A stretch of 41,473 nucleotides of DNA from Chryseobacterium sp. YIM B08800. Its GTDB lineage: Bacteria; Bacteroidota; Bacteroidia; Flavobacteriales; Weeksellaceae. Positions 28,553 through 37,385 of this stretch are shown piece by piece. The stretch lies in NCBI RefSeq assembly GCF_026163565.1, contig NZ_JAPDKN010000046.1, forward strand, positions 1-41,473, read 5' to 3'. The translations under genes were made by a program, and so were the position numbers. Position 1 is the first letter of the stretch; every line of letters begins with the position of its first letter. The notes beneath the pieces were generated by a model. The model did not search any database. It saw only the letters and a list, made by a program, of their open reading frames with translations, and had not been told where the DNA came from.

Positions 28553-28667
28553 CCCCCCGCTGCCGCACGAATCCTTTCGTGTGGCATTTTTATTATCCAA
28601 TAATTTTTTAAATTTTATCAAAAACATAATTGATGAGCCATAATTATAAGTTCTTGCTGGATGTTTT
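28553..28667. repeat. REPIN-like element C (right end missing)
   Basis: The left REP hairpin and the AT-rich core match copies A and B up to TTCTTGCTGGATGTTT. The right REP is replaced by a tandem repeat. Confidence 0.75.
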
Positions 28668-28835
28668 TATATTCTTGCATCCGGAGATTATATTTTTCAA
28701 TCCGGAAACTATATTCTTATACCTTGGAGTAATATTCTTGCATCCGAAAGTTATATTCTCCTGTCTGTAAATTATATTCTTGCTTCTGCAAACTATATTT
28801 TAACATGCGGAAGTAATATTCTTTCATCCGGGATT
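28668..28835. repeat. Degenerate 21-bp minisatellite
   Basis: Eight units of exactly 21 bp in unbroken register, each starting TATATT or AATATT, with the consensus start TATATTCTTGCATCCGGA. Units differ at many positions. On the opposite strand the units read mostly as x-x-G-x-K-N-I heptads, but at least two contain stop codons, so it is not coding now. Confidence 0.8.
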
Positions 28836-28853
28836 AGTATTTTCACACGTTCT

Positions 28854-28953
28854 TATACAAATCGTTTCGTGCGGGTTTTCATCTTCATCTTCTCAAAAAA
28901 ATCATTTATATAAAGCATAATTGATGAGTCATAAATATAAGCTCCACAATTCT
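28854..28953. repeat. Diverged REPIN fragment D
   Basis: ATCGTTTCGTGCGGG and, further right, CATAATTGATGAGTCATA plus AATATAAG align in order with the left half of copies A-C. The sequence is much more diverged, indicating an older copy. Confidence 0.55.
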
Positions 28954-29306
28954 AAAAAATTCTATTTAATAATGCATTGTGTATTTTGAAGAAGTTTTTA
29001 AATACTTGATATTTAAATCATTGTATTTCTTTTTTAAATAAAATGCCTTTGTTTATCTAAAAAAGAAGTTTATCTGAATGAACTTTGTCTTTCTTAGCGA
29101 TTAAAAAACGCAAGGATAGACAAGGAATTTTAAAAAACTACTGGAATAAGATATACAAAGCCGTTTCACTTATTTCCGAAAAACAAAATTTAAAATGCAC
29201 AACGGGTATTTAATAAGTTTTGCTATTGTAGATTGTATTCAATAAAACTCATTATCTTTATACATGTTACCAAGGATCTAAATACATCTTATTAAATTTA
29301 AAAACC
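28954..29306. other. Non-coding gap before the secreted repeat protein
   Basis: AT-rich, with no convincing gene. It contains the promoter described below near its right end. Confidence 0.5.
29233..29260 (+). promoter_or_regulatory. Promoter of the secreted repeat-protein gene
   Basis: TTG at 29233-29235 and TATCTTTA at 29253-29260 fit the flavobacterial consensus (7 of 8 in TAnnTTTG as written) with a 17-nt spacer, 47 bp before the start codon. Confidence 0.5.
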
Positions 29307-29717
29307 ATGAAAAAAACACTATTCATTTGTTCCCTTTTGTTCAGTCTTTCCATTGCAAATGCGCAAACGATAGAATCTGGAAGTCGCAGTACGACAGGTT
29401 ATATCAAAAGTGATGGTACGATTGAAAACAGCAGCCGTTCTACAGTTGGTTACATTAAAAATGACGGTATAATTGAAAATAAAAGCCGAAGTACGATTGG
29501 TTATATCAAAAGCGATGGTACCATCGAAAACAAAAACCGCTCTACGGTAGGTTACGTTAAAAAAGATGGAACTGTAGAAAACAGCAGCCGATCAACGATT
29601 GGTTATATCAAAGATGATGGGACGGTAGAAAATAGCAGTCACAGCACGATTGGCTATGCAAGAGGAATTAAAAAAGAATGGGCAGCAGTAACTTTTTTCT
29701 TCTTTAAATTAGATTAA
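29307..29717 (+). CDS. Secreted protein with 17-residue repeats
   Basis: The 136-aa protein has a signal peptide (residues 1-20, LFICSLLFSLSIANAQ) with cleavage near ANA-QT. It then has five and a half tandem 17-residue units of the form SRSTxGYIKxDGTxENx, ending GYARGIKKEWAAVTFFFFKLD. The regular Gly-Tyr and Asp-Gly positions suggest a beta-solenoid or hairpin stack. It has its own promoter and terminator, so it is a separate unit inserted between cargo and fibre genes. The function is unknown; a periplasmic or surface location is implied by the signal peptide. Confidence 0.75.
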   Translation: MKKTLFICSLLFSLSIANAQTIESGSRSTTGYIKSDGTIENSSRSTVGYIKNDGIIENKSRSTIGYIKSDGTIENKNRSTVGYVKKDGTVENSSRSTIGYIKDDGTVENSSHSTIGYARGIKKEWAAVTFFFFKLD

Positions 29718-29757
29718 AAAATAATATTGTCCCATTTGTGGATATCAGTTAAAACTT

Positions 29758-29797
29758 AAGGCTCGAATTTTTATAATCCGGGCTTTTTCTTTTTTTA
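29758..29797 (+). terminator. Terminator after the secreted repeat protein
   Basis: AAGGCTCG (29758-29765) pairs with CGGGCTTT (29779-29786, two G-U pairs), followed by a T-rich tract. Confidence 0.65.
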
Positions 29798-29865
29798 AAA
29801 CATCAATAACTGAATATAATTTCAATTTGAGATAAACATCATCTTTTCTATACGTTTTTGTTAGT

Positions 29866-30200
29866 TACTGCAACTATGGAATAGGGAAGGCGAAAAACTT
29901 TCATAAGAAGGAAAAAATAATGAATTTTAGGCTTTGAAATCAAACTTCGAATCAATTGATTTTTAATGAAATAAAGCTACTGCAACTACAGACTAGAGAG
30001 CTCAAAAAACTTTTGTAAGAATAAAAAAAGTATGAATTTTGAATCTTGAAATCTAATAGTAAATCATCTGGTCTTGAAAAATACAAGCTGCTGCAAGTAC
30101 AGAATAGACCCATCAAAAAACTTTTAATGGAGATAAAAAAGAATGAGTTTTAAACTCTGAAAAATAAGAATAGTAGGGCAGTTTCAAAAAAATATCCATG
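29866..30200 (+). repeat. R repeats, copies 2-4 in tandem
   Basis: Three direct repeats start at 29866, 29978 and 30089, giving a period of 111-112 bp. Each begins T-A/G-CTGCAA-CTACAG-like, then AAAAAACTTTT and an ATGAATTTTGAA-like 3' part. They fill the gap in front of the first fibre gene. No other gene is seen in 29798-30241. Confidence 0.75.
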
Positions 30201-30241
30201 AAACTAAAACAAATTTATAAACAAATGCAAAAACAATAAAA

Positions 30242-31117
30242 ATGGCTATAAGAGATAGAAACACATTAAAAACATTTTTTGAAACAGGAGACATTCCTTC
30301 GCAAGATCAATTTATAGATCTGATAGATTCTTTCAAACATCAAACCGACACGAATGCCCTTCTTCTCACCGACCGAGAAATCGTATCGATAGCAAATCGT
30401 ATAGCAACGATTAACAATGGATTTGTTGAATATTATTTTGATAATATGAGCAATTCATTCATTAAATTGAATGTAGCTCAAGAAAATGAAGAAAACCAAG
30501 AGATAGAAATCAGATGTGACATTCATGATAATGGCGATGTAAAAAGACAGTATTTTGTTGGTAATGGACCTTATAATGTTGCTATAAAAGAATTTGAAAG
30601 CGAAAAATTACAAGCCAATGAATACTATTATCTGTATTATGAAACAAGCCTGTATGATAGCGTAGATAGATTAATCGGGCACCAATTACCAACTACTTTC
30701 AATGGTTTTGAATTTGGAAAACTAGATGGAAGAAACTTTCATTTTTACATTAAAAAACAAAATTTTGCAAAAGAATTAAACGTACTGCATACCAATATTA
30801 ATTTCATTAATAAAACAAATATTCCTATTGAATATAAATGCCAGAGTACCAATTGGCGTGATATCTACAGGACAGAAAATACCGTAACCGCTCATTATGA
30901 CCAATGGGATTATTTGTACTTCAGCTACAATGCAGACATGACAAAAGCAGATTATACTATTGAGTGTAGTGTTTATGATACCGACACAAATGAATTATTA
31001 ATCATTGACTATCTGGAGCCCGGCACAAATTATAGACATTTTGGGAACAGTAGTGATGCTGTAGGAAATAGAGCAGATAAAGTGAGAAACATTACGATAG
31101 AATGTATAAAAGTATAA
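30242..31117 (+). CDS. Fibre-like protein 1
   Basis: The 291-aa protein begins MAIRDRNTLKTFFETGDIPSQDQF. It shares the F-E-T-G-x-x-P-[ST]-Q-x-x-F motif (residues 14-24) with the two later fibre proteins. The motif is typical of short N-terminal attachment segments on flavobacterial phage and eCIS fibres. The rest (residues 60-291) is beta-rich with no motif that I recognise. No signal peptide is present. The shared motif suggests that all three fibres dock on one baseplate partner. It probably acts in target binding; this is inferred. Confidence 0.6.
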   Translation: MAIRDRNTLKTFFETGDIPSQDQFIDLIDSFKHQTDTNALLLTDREIVSIANRIATINNGFVEYYFDNMSNSFIKLNVAQENEENQEIEIRCDIHDNGDVKRQYFVGNGPYNVAIKEFESEKLQANEYYYLYYETSLYDSVDRLIGHQLPTTFNGFEFGKLDGRNFHFYIKKQNFAKELNVLHTNINFINKTNIPIEYKCQSTNWRDIYRTENTVTAHYDQWDYLYFSYNADMTKADYTIECSVYDTDTNELLIIDYLEPGTNYRHFGNSSDAVGNRADKVRNITIECIKV

Positions 31118-31276
31118 ATCTAAATACATCAAAAGTTTGGATTTGGAGCTTCACCTCAAGAAGCAATTTCGACGATATTATATAATGGCTCATTTTGCAC
31201 CAATTAGCCTGTGATTGTATGGTATTGCGGGAAATATAATTTTAATAATACTAAAAACAAAAAATTAATAAACGAT

Positions 31277-34200
31277 ATGTCAATACCATTAGATACAATT
31301 TACAGTTATTTTGAAACCGGCGATTTTCCAACACAAGAAGAGTTTAAAGAATCTTGGTCTTCGTTTTGGCACAAAGATGAAGCCATTCCGATGATTAAAA
31401 TTATAGGACTTATAGATCAGCTTCAATCTAAAGTTGATAAAACAGCCTTTGATGGCCATGCTTTGTCCTCAGATTCTCATGCGAATTATTTAGCAAAAAA
31501 AGATGCTTCTAATTTGAATTCGCAAAATATAGAGTCCTGGAAAAGTATTTTAGGAGTTAAAGAATCATTGAATAATCTTGCTACTATTGATAATGATAAT
31601 AACACTGGAAATGTTTACACAAAAGATCAAAGTGATTCCAAGTACATGTTTTTGAAGGATTTTTTGAATGATGAGAATAAAATTTTAGCAGAAAAAATCG
31701 AAGCTTTAGGATTAACAACGTTAATCGAAGCTTCGGAGAAAGATATTTCAGAATTTGCAGAACATTCCGGTTTATACAAGTTTGAAGCTAACGATTTTAT
31801 CGCAGTTCCAGACTCAAAAGGAAACTTTTCATTGTATCTTTTTAAAGGCGGCGACAAACGAAATAAAGCCAATTATTTAGCAACCGGACTTTCAAATATT
31901 ACGGTTGGAATGGTTGAAGGACTTCAAAGCGAGTTGAATAAAATCCCAGTAATTCAGGAGGAATTAGCAAACTTACATACTAATCTTCAAACTAAGGCAG
32001 ACAAAGCTACCGTTGAGCAGGAATTCAATAAAATAAAAATTGTTGAAGATGAATTAGTCAATGTGAATAGTGATCTTCAAAATAAAGCAGACAAAGCTAT
32101 AGTTGAGGAACAATTTAACTTACTAAATGCTGATCTTGAAACTAAAATTGATAAAACTGCAGTTTACACGAAAGATCAGAGTGATTCGAAATACATGTTT
32201 TCACAAGACTTCTTGAATGGTGACAAGAAAATCTTAGCAGAAAAAATTGAAGCTTTGGGTTTAACAACCTTAATTGAAGCTACAGAAAGTAGTATTTTAG
32301 AGTTTACAGAAAATTCTGACCTGTATAAATTTGAGGATAACGATTTTATCGCAGTTCCCGACTCAAAAGGAAACTTTTCATTGTATCTTTTTAAAGGGGG
32401 GGACAAACGAAACAAAGCTAATTATTTAGCAACCGGACTTTCAAATATTACCGTTGGAATGGTTGAAGGACTTCAAAGTGAGATTAATAAAATTGAACTT
32501 GTTCAGGGAGAGCTCATCAATGTGAATACTAAACTCCAAATTAAAGCAGATAAAGCAGCAGTTCTTGAGCAATTCGGCACCTTCACAACAAACCTTGAAA
32601 CTAAAGCAGATAAATTAACACTTCAGCAAGAAGTGAACAGAATAAAATTTATTGAAGATGGATTAATCGATGTGAACGCAGATCTTCTAATAAAAGCTGA
32701 TAGATCCACCGTTCTTGAGCAGTTTAATACCTTAAACACTAGTCTTGAAACAAAAGTTGATGCAGAGGCAGCCCAAGTAGAATTTAATAAAATAAAAGCT
32801 GTAGAAACCGGAGTTGCTAATTTGAATACCAACCTTCAGGCAAAAGCTGATAAAGCGACGGTTCTTGAACAGTATAATACCTTAAATGCTGATCTTGAAA
32901 CAAAAATTGATATAGAAACAGCTGAAATAGAGTTTAATAAAATAAAAGCTGTAGAAACCGGAGTTGCTAATCTGAATATAAACCTTCAAGCAAAAGCTGA
33001 TAAAGCGACGGTTCTGGAACAGTATAATACCTTAAATGCTGCTCTTGAAACAAAAATTGATATAGAAACAGCTGAAATAGAGTTTAATAAAATAAAAGCT
33101 GTAGAAACCGGAGTTGCTAATCTGAATATAAACCTTCAAGCAAAAGCTGATAAAGCTGCAGTTCTTGAGCAATTCGGTACATTTACAACCAGTCTTGAAA
33201 CTAAAGCCGACAAATCAACACTTCAGCAAGAAGTGAACAGAATAAAATTTGTTGAAGATGAATTAATCAATGTGAGCGCAGATCTTCTAATTAAAGCAGA
33301 TAAATCTGCCGTTCTTGAACAGTTTGATACATTAAACACCAGTCTTGAAACAAAAATCGATGCAGAAACAGCTCAAGTAGAGTTTAATAAAATAAAAGCT
33401 GTTGAAACTGAAGTCGCTAATCTGAATACCAACCTTCAGACAAAAGCTGATAAAGCGGCGGTTCTTGAGTTAAACGCTAGTCTTGAAACAAAAATCGATG
33501 CAGAAACAGCTCAAGTAGAGTTTAATAAAATAAAAGCTGTTGAAACTGAAGTCGCTAATCTGAATACCAACCTTCAGACAAAAGCTGATAAAGCGGCGGT
33601 TCTTGAGTTAAACGCTAGTCTTGAAACAAAAGTAGATTTAGATACGGCTCAAGTAGAATTTAATAAAATAAAAGCTGTAGAAACGGGAGTCGCTAATCTA
33701 AATACAAATCTTCAAGCTAAAGCAGATAAAGCTACGATTCAGGAACAATTGAGTGGAGTGAATATTAATCTTCAGGCAAAAGCGGATGTAGCTTTAGTTC
33801 AAGAACAATTTACTGCAATCAATGCTGATCTTGAAACAAAAATCGATGCAGAAACAGCTCAAGTAGAGTTTAATAAAGTAAAAGCTGTAGAAACCGGAGT
33901 TGCTAATCTGAATACAAATCTTCATACAAAAGCTGATAAAGCGGCGGTTCTTGAACAGTTTAATACTGTAAACACCAATCTTGAAACAAAAATCGATGCA
34001 GAAACAGCTCAAGTAGAGTTTAATAAAGTAAAAGCTGTAGAAACCGGAGTTGCTAATCTGAATACAAATCTTCAAACAAAAGCTGATAAAGCGGCGGTTC
34101 TTGAACAGTTTAATACTTTAAACACCAATCTTGAAACAAAAATCGATGCAGAAACAGCTCAAGTAGAGTTTAATAAAGTAAAAGCTGTAGAAACCGGAGT

Positions 34201-36676
34201 TGCTAATCTGAATACAAATCTTCAAACACAAGCTGATAAAGCGGCGGTTCTTGAACAGTTTAATACTGTAAACACCAATCTTGAAACAAAAATCGATGCA
34301 GAAACAGCTCAAGTAGAGTTTAATAAAATAAAAGCTGTTGAAACTGGAGTCGCTAATCTGAATACAAATCTTCAAACAAAAGCGGATAAATCAGCACTTC
34401 AGCAAGAGGTGAACAGAATAAAATTTGTTGAAGATGAATTAATCGATGTGAGCGCAGATCTTCTAATTAAAGCAGATAAATCTACAGTTCTTGAGCAGTT
34501 TAATACCTTAAACACTAATCTTGAAACAAAAGTAGATTTAGAAACGGCTCAAGTAGAATTTAATAAAATAAAAGCTGTTGAAACCGGAGTAGCTACTTTA
34601 AATACAAATCTTCAAGCAAAAGCTGATAAATCCGCAGTTCTTGAACAGTTTAATACATTAAACGCCGATCTTGAAACAAAAGTAGATGCAGAAACAGCTC
34701 AGGTAGAATTTAATAAAATAAAAGCCGTAGAAACGGGAGTTGTTAATCTGAATACCAACCTTCAAGCAAAAGTTGATGCAGAAACAGCTCAAGTAGAGTT
34801 TAATAAAATAAAAGCTGTAGAAACGGGAGTTGTTAATCTGACTACCAACCTTCAAGCAAAAGTTGATGCAGAAACAGCTCAAGTAGAGTTTAATAAAATA
34901 AAAGCTGTAGAAACGGGAGTTGTTAATCTGACTACCAACCTTCAAGCAAAAGTTGATGCAGAAACAGCTCAAGTAGAGTTTAATAAAATAAAAGCTGTAG
35001 AAACAGGAGTTGCTAATCTGAATACAAATCTTCAAACAAAAGCTGATAAAGCGACGGTTCTTGAACTAAACGCTAGTCTTGAAACAAAAGTAGATATAGA
35101 AACAGCTCAAGTAGAATTTAATAAAATAAAAGCTGTTGAAACCGGAGTAGCTAATCTCAATACCAACCTTCAGGCAAAAGCTGATAAAGCGGCGGTTCTT
35201 GAATTAAACGCTAGTCTTGAAACAAAAGTAGATATAGAAACAGCACAAGTAGAATTTAATAAAATAAAAGCTGTTGAAACCGCAGTAGCTAATCTGAATA
35301 CCAACCTTCAGGCAAAAGCTGATAAAGCGGCGGTTCTTGAATTAAACGCTAGTCTTGAAACAAAAGTAGATATAGAAACCGCTCAAGTCGAATTTAATAA
35401 AATAAGAGTTGTTGAAACCGGAGTAGCTACTTTAAATCCAAATCTTCAAGCAAAAGCTGATAAATCCGCAGTTCTTGAACAGTTTAATACATTAAACGCC
35501 GATCTTGAAACAAAAGTAGATGCAGAAACCGCTCAAGTCGAATTTAATAAAATAAGAGGTGTTGAAACCGGAGTAGCTACTTTAAATCCAAATCTTCAAG
35601 CAAAAGCTGATAAATCCGCAGTTCTTGAACAGTTTAATACATTAAACGCCGATCTTGAAACAAAAGTAGATGCAGAAACCGCTCAAGTCGAATTTAATAA
35701 AATAAGAGTTGTTGAAACCGGAGTTGCTACTTTAAATACCAACCTTCAAGCGAAAGCTGATAAAGCGGCGGTTCTTGAATTAAACGCTAGTCTTGAAACT
35801 AAAGTAGATTTAGAAACCGCTCAAGTAGAATTTAATAAAATAAGAGTTGTTGAAACCGGAGTTGCTACTTTAAATACCAACCTTCAAGCGAAAGCTGATA
35901 AAGCGGCGGTTCTTGAATTAAACGCTAGTCTTGAAACAAAAGTAGATTTAGAAACCGCTCAAGTAGAATTTAATAAAATAAAAGCTGTAGAAACCGGAGT
36001 TGCAAATCTGAATACAAATCTTCAAGCTAAAGTAGATTTAGAAACAGCTCAAGTAGAATTTAATAAAATAAAAGCCGTTGAAACGGGAGTTACTAATCTG
36101 AATACAGATCTTCAAGCAAAAGCTGATAAAGCCACAGTTCAGGAACAAATAGGCAGTGTGAGTAGCAATCTTCAAAATAAGGCAGACAAAAATGTATTAG
36201 AAAGCCACGTGTGGTCATCAGATTCTCATGTGAGTTATTTAACAAGAAGAGATGCTTCTAATTTGGATTATGAAAATATTTATGCATGGAAAAGGGCTTT
36301 AGGCATTTCAGATTCCACAGAACCTGGAAGAAAGTATAAAATTTACAGAGCTTTACTGCATATAGATCAAAAATCTTTTGAGCCTCAATTTATCGTATTA
36401 GAAAACACAATTGGAGATATTTACTGGAGACGCGAAGAAACCGGATTCTATACAGGAATGCTGGAAAAAGCTTTTCCCGAAGGTAAAGTTTGGATCAATA
36501 GCAAAATTAATATCCCATTTAAAAGATCATCTCCAATAGATTGTATGGCTGTAAGAATGGATGATCACATTGTTGGGCTAAATGTTTTTATGATTCAAAA
36601 AGACGAGTCTATTCCTATTGATATGGAAGGAGATTTCGGAAATATTGAAATTTTTGTCTACGATGCAGAAAAATAA
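31277..36676 (+). CDS. Giant repetitive tail-fibre protein (about 1799 aa)
   Basis: The ATG at 31277 gives MSIPLDTIYSYFETGDFPTQ, matching the start of the other fibres; a GTG 66 bp upstream is in frame but would add an unrelated leader. After the attachment motif comes an SSDSHANYLAKKDASNL module. Next are two copies of a 115-residue domain (YTKDQSDSKYMF to GMVEGLQSE), then about 1300 residues of 50-residue coiled-coil units (KADKAAVLEQFNTLNTNLET plus KIDAETAQVEFNKIKAVETG plus VANLNTNLQ) with 46- and 30-residue variants. A second SSDSH...DASNL module and a C-terminal head of about 125 residues follow. The head is the likely receptor-binding part. At about 0.15 nm per residue the coiled coil would be near 200 nm if fully extended. 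It is flanked by R repeats. Confidence 0.8.
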   Translation: MSIPLDTIYSYFETGDFPTQEEFKESWSSFWHKDEAIPMIKIIGLIDQLQSKVDKTAFDGHALSSDSHANYLAKKDASNLNSQNIESWKSILGVKESLNNLATIDNDNNTGNVYTKDQSDSKYMFLKDFLNDENKILAEKIEALGLTTLIEASEKDISEFAEHSGLYKFEANDFIAVPDSKGNFSLYLFKGGDKRNKANYLATGLSNITVGMVEGLQSELNKIPVIQEELANLHTNLQTKADKATVEQEFNKIKIVEDELVNVNSDLQNKADKAIVEEQFNLLNADLETKIDKTAVYTKDQSDSKYMFSQDFLNGDKKILAEKIEALGLTTLIEATESSILEFTENSDLYKFEDNDFIAVPDSKGNFSLYLFKGGDKRNKANYLATGLSNITVGMVEGLQSEINKIELVQGELINVNTKLQIKADKAAVLEQFGTFTTNLETKADKLTLQQEVNRIKFIEDGLIDVNADLLIKADRSTVLEQFNTLNTSLETKVDAEAAQVEFNKIKAVETGVANLNTNLQAKADKATVLEQYNTLNADLETKIDIETAEIEFNKIKAVETGVANLNINLQAKADKATVLEQYNTLNAALETKIDIETAEIEFNKIKAVETGVANLNINLQAKADKAAVLEQFGTFTTSLETKADKSTLQQEVNRIKFVEDELINVSADLLIKADKSAVLEQFDTLNTSLETKIDAETAQVEFNKIKAVETEVANLNTNLQTKADKAAVLELNASLETKIDAETAQVEFNKIKAVETEVANLNTNLQTKADKAAVLELNASLETKVDLDTAQVEFNKIKAVETGVANLNTNLQAKADKATIQEQLSGVNINLQAKADVALVQEQFTAINADLETKIDAETAQVEFNKVKAVETGVANLNTNLHTKADKAAVLEQFNTVNTNLETKIDAETAQVEFNKVKAVETGVANLNTNLQTKADKAAVLEQFNTLNTNLETKIDAETAQVEFNKVKAVETGVANLNTNLQTQADKAAVLEQFNTVNTNLETKIDAETAQVEFNKIKAVETGVANLNTNLQTKADKSALQQEVNRIKFVEDELIDVSADLLIKADKSTVLEQFNTLNTNLETKVDLETAQVEFNKIKAVETGVATLNTNLQAKADKSAVLEQFNTLNADLETKVDAETAQVEFNKIKAVETGVVNLNTNLQAKVDAETAQVEFNKIKAVETGVVNLTTNLQAKVDAETAQVEFNKIKAVETGVVNLTTNLQAKVDAETAQVEFNKIKAVETGVANLNTNLQTKADKATVLELNASLETKVDIETAQVEFNKIKAVETGVANLNTNLQAKADKAAVLELNASLETKVDIETAQVEFNKIKAVETAVANLNTNLQAKADKAAVLELNASLETKVDIETAQVEFNKIRVVETGVATLNPNLQAKADKSAVLEQFNTLNADLETKVDAETAQVEFNKIRGVETGVATLNPNLQAKADKSAVLEQFNTLNADLETKVDAETAQVEFNKIRVVETGVATLNTNLQAKADKAAVLELNASLETKVDLETAQVEFNKIRVVETGVATLNTNLQAKADKAAVLELNASLETKVDLETAQVEFNKIKAVETGVANLNTNLQAKVDLETAQVEFNKIKAVETGVTNLNTDLQAKADKATVQEQIGSVSSNLQNKADKNVLESHVWSSDSHVSYLTRRDASNLDYENIYAWKRALGISDSTEPGRKYKIYRALLHIDQKSFEPQFIVLENTIGDIYWRREETGFYTGMLEKAFPEGKVWINSKINIPFKRSSPIDCMAVRMDDHIVGLNVFMIQKDESIPIDMEGDFGNIEIFVYDAEK
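31975..36190 (+). repeat. Intragenic 150-bp tandem repeats of the fibre gene
   Basis: Near-identical 150-bp units (for example starts at 33931, 34081 and 34231) encode the coiled coil. 12-bp deletions (LELNASLET variants) and a 90-bp sub-unit repeated three times at about 34770-35040 show active expansion and contraction in multiples of 3. Confidence 0.9.
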
Positions 36677-36680
36677 GAGT

Positions 36681-36760
36681 TACTGCAACTACAGGATAGG
36701 AAGGGCAAAAAACTTTCATAAGAGCAAAAAAATGATGAATTTTGAGCTCTCAATTAGAAA
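36681..36760 (+). repeat. R repeat, copy 5
   Basis: TACTGCAACTACAGGATAGG followed by CAAAAAACTTTCATAAGAGC and ATGAATTTTGAGCTCT; it starts 4 bp after the giant fibre stop codon. Confidence 0.75.
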
Positions 36761-36820
36761 TAGCAATTGCATCTCAAAAGCAATTCAATTATATACTAAT
36801 AACTAAAAAATATAACCTTA

Positions 36821-37096
36821 ATCGAGTAGGATGTCCTTTAAAAGGAAACCTTTTACTCTTGAAATATTGGAATTTTTTGATGTGTGAACATTAGAATCTC
36901 TTCCGAGAAACGAAATAATAGATAATCACATCTGTTGTTTCTTTCAAGAGCAGAAATCAATTCTGTGGAAACGGAGTCTGGTTCTTTAAAAAAGTAGGAA
37001 ATCCGATGAGAGAGAGACTTTGAAAAAAGAACTGCTTTGGCAGTTTCGTAAGGCTCTTCAATGTGGACAAACTTTCGGTTAAGGTTTATTTTTCAG
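36821..37096 (+). ncRNA. S element, copy 1 (candidate structured RNA)
   Basis: P1 is CTCTTGAAA (36856-36864) with TTTCAAGAG (36942-36950). It encloses P2, TTTGATG with CATTAGA (36876-36895), and P3, a 12-bp stem GAAATAATAGAT with ATCTGTTGTTTC (36912-36941). Further downstream lie an AAAGT...ACTTT stem and AACTGC-TTTG-GCAGTT. The end is TTTCGGTTAAGGTTTATT. Together this is a three-way junction plus 3' hairpins. The strand is assumed to follow the flanking genes. Confidence 0.6.
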
Positions 37097-37244
37097 TAGC
37101 AAATGAACATCGTTTTTCAAAAATTTTAAAACGTCTAATTATTCCTTTTAGAGAAAGCAAAAAAATGAAATTTTATCTGAAAAAGATAGGAGGTTGAACT
37201 ATGAAATTAAATCTGAAATTAATTGATTATTAAGTGGTAAAAGC
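37097..37244. other. Gap with a mini-ORF and strong Shine-Dalgarno
   Basis: AGGAGG at 37188-37193 stands 7 bp before an ATG at 37201 that opens a 10-codon frame (MKLNLKLIDY, stop at 37231-37233). A strong SD is unusual in this phylum. It may be chance or a leader peptide. Confidence 0.3.
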
Positions 37245-37320
37245 TATTGCAACTACTGCATAACAAGACCGGAAAACTTTTTTAAGAACAAAAAATATAT
37301 GAATTTTGAACTTTAAAACA
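37245..37320 (+). repeat. R repeat, copy 6
   Basis: TATTGCAACTACTGCATAAC, then GAAAACTTTTTTAAGAACAAAA and ATGAATTTTGAACTTTAA; located about 65 bp before the third fibre gene. Confidence 0.75.
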
Positions 37321-37385
37321 TAAAGAAAATTAGCTCCCAGAAAAAGTATATTAAAAACATAAATTATAAAGAAAACTAAAATGTC

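Noticed and set aside
28668..28835. CRISPR array
   Set aside because: Units are contiguous 21-mers without spacers, and no cas genes are visible.
31211..31276. Upstream GTG start for the giant fibre
   Set aside because: The ATG at 31277 gives the same start pattern as the other two fibres; the extra 22 residues are unlike them.
33794..35035. Several minus-strand frames inside the fibre gene with repeated CIQISNSGFYSFYF-like units
   Set aside because: They are mirror images of the 150-bp repeats on the coding strand.
31277..36676. Giant protein as the tape measure
   Set aside because: It carries the fibre docking motif and a C-terminal globular head, lies among fibre genes, and has very long coiled-coil repeats without the hydrophobic segments usual in tape measures.
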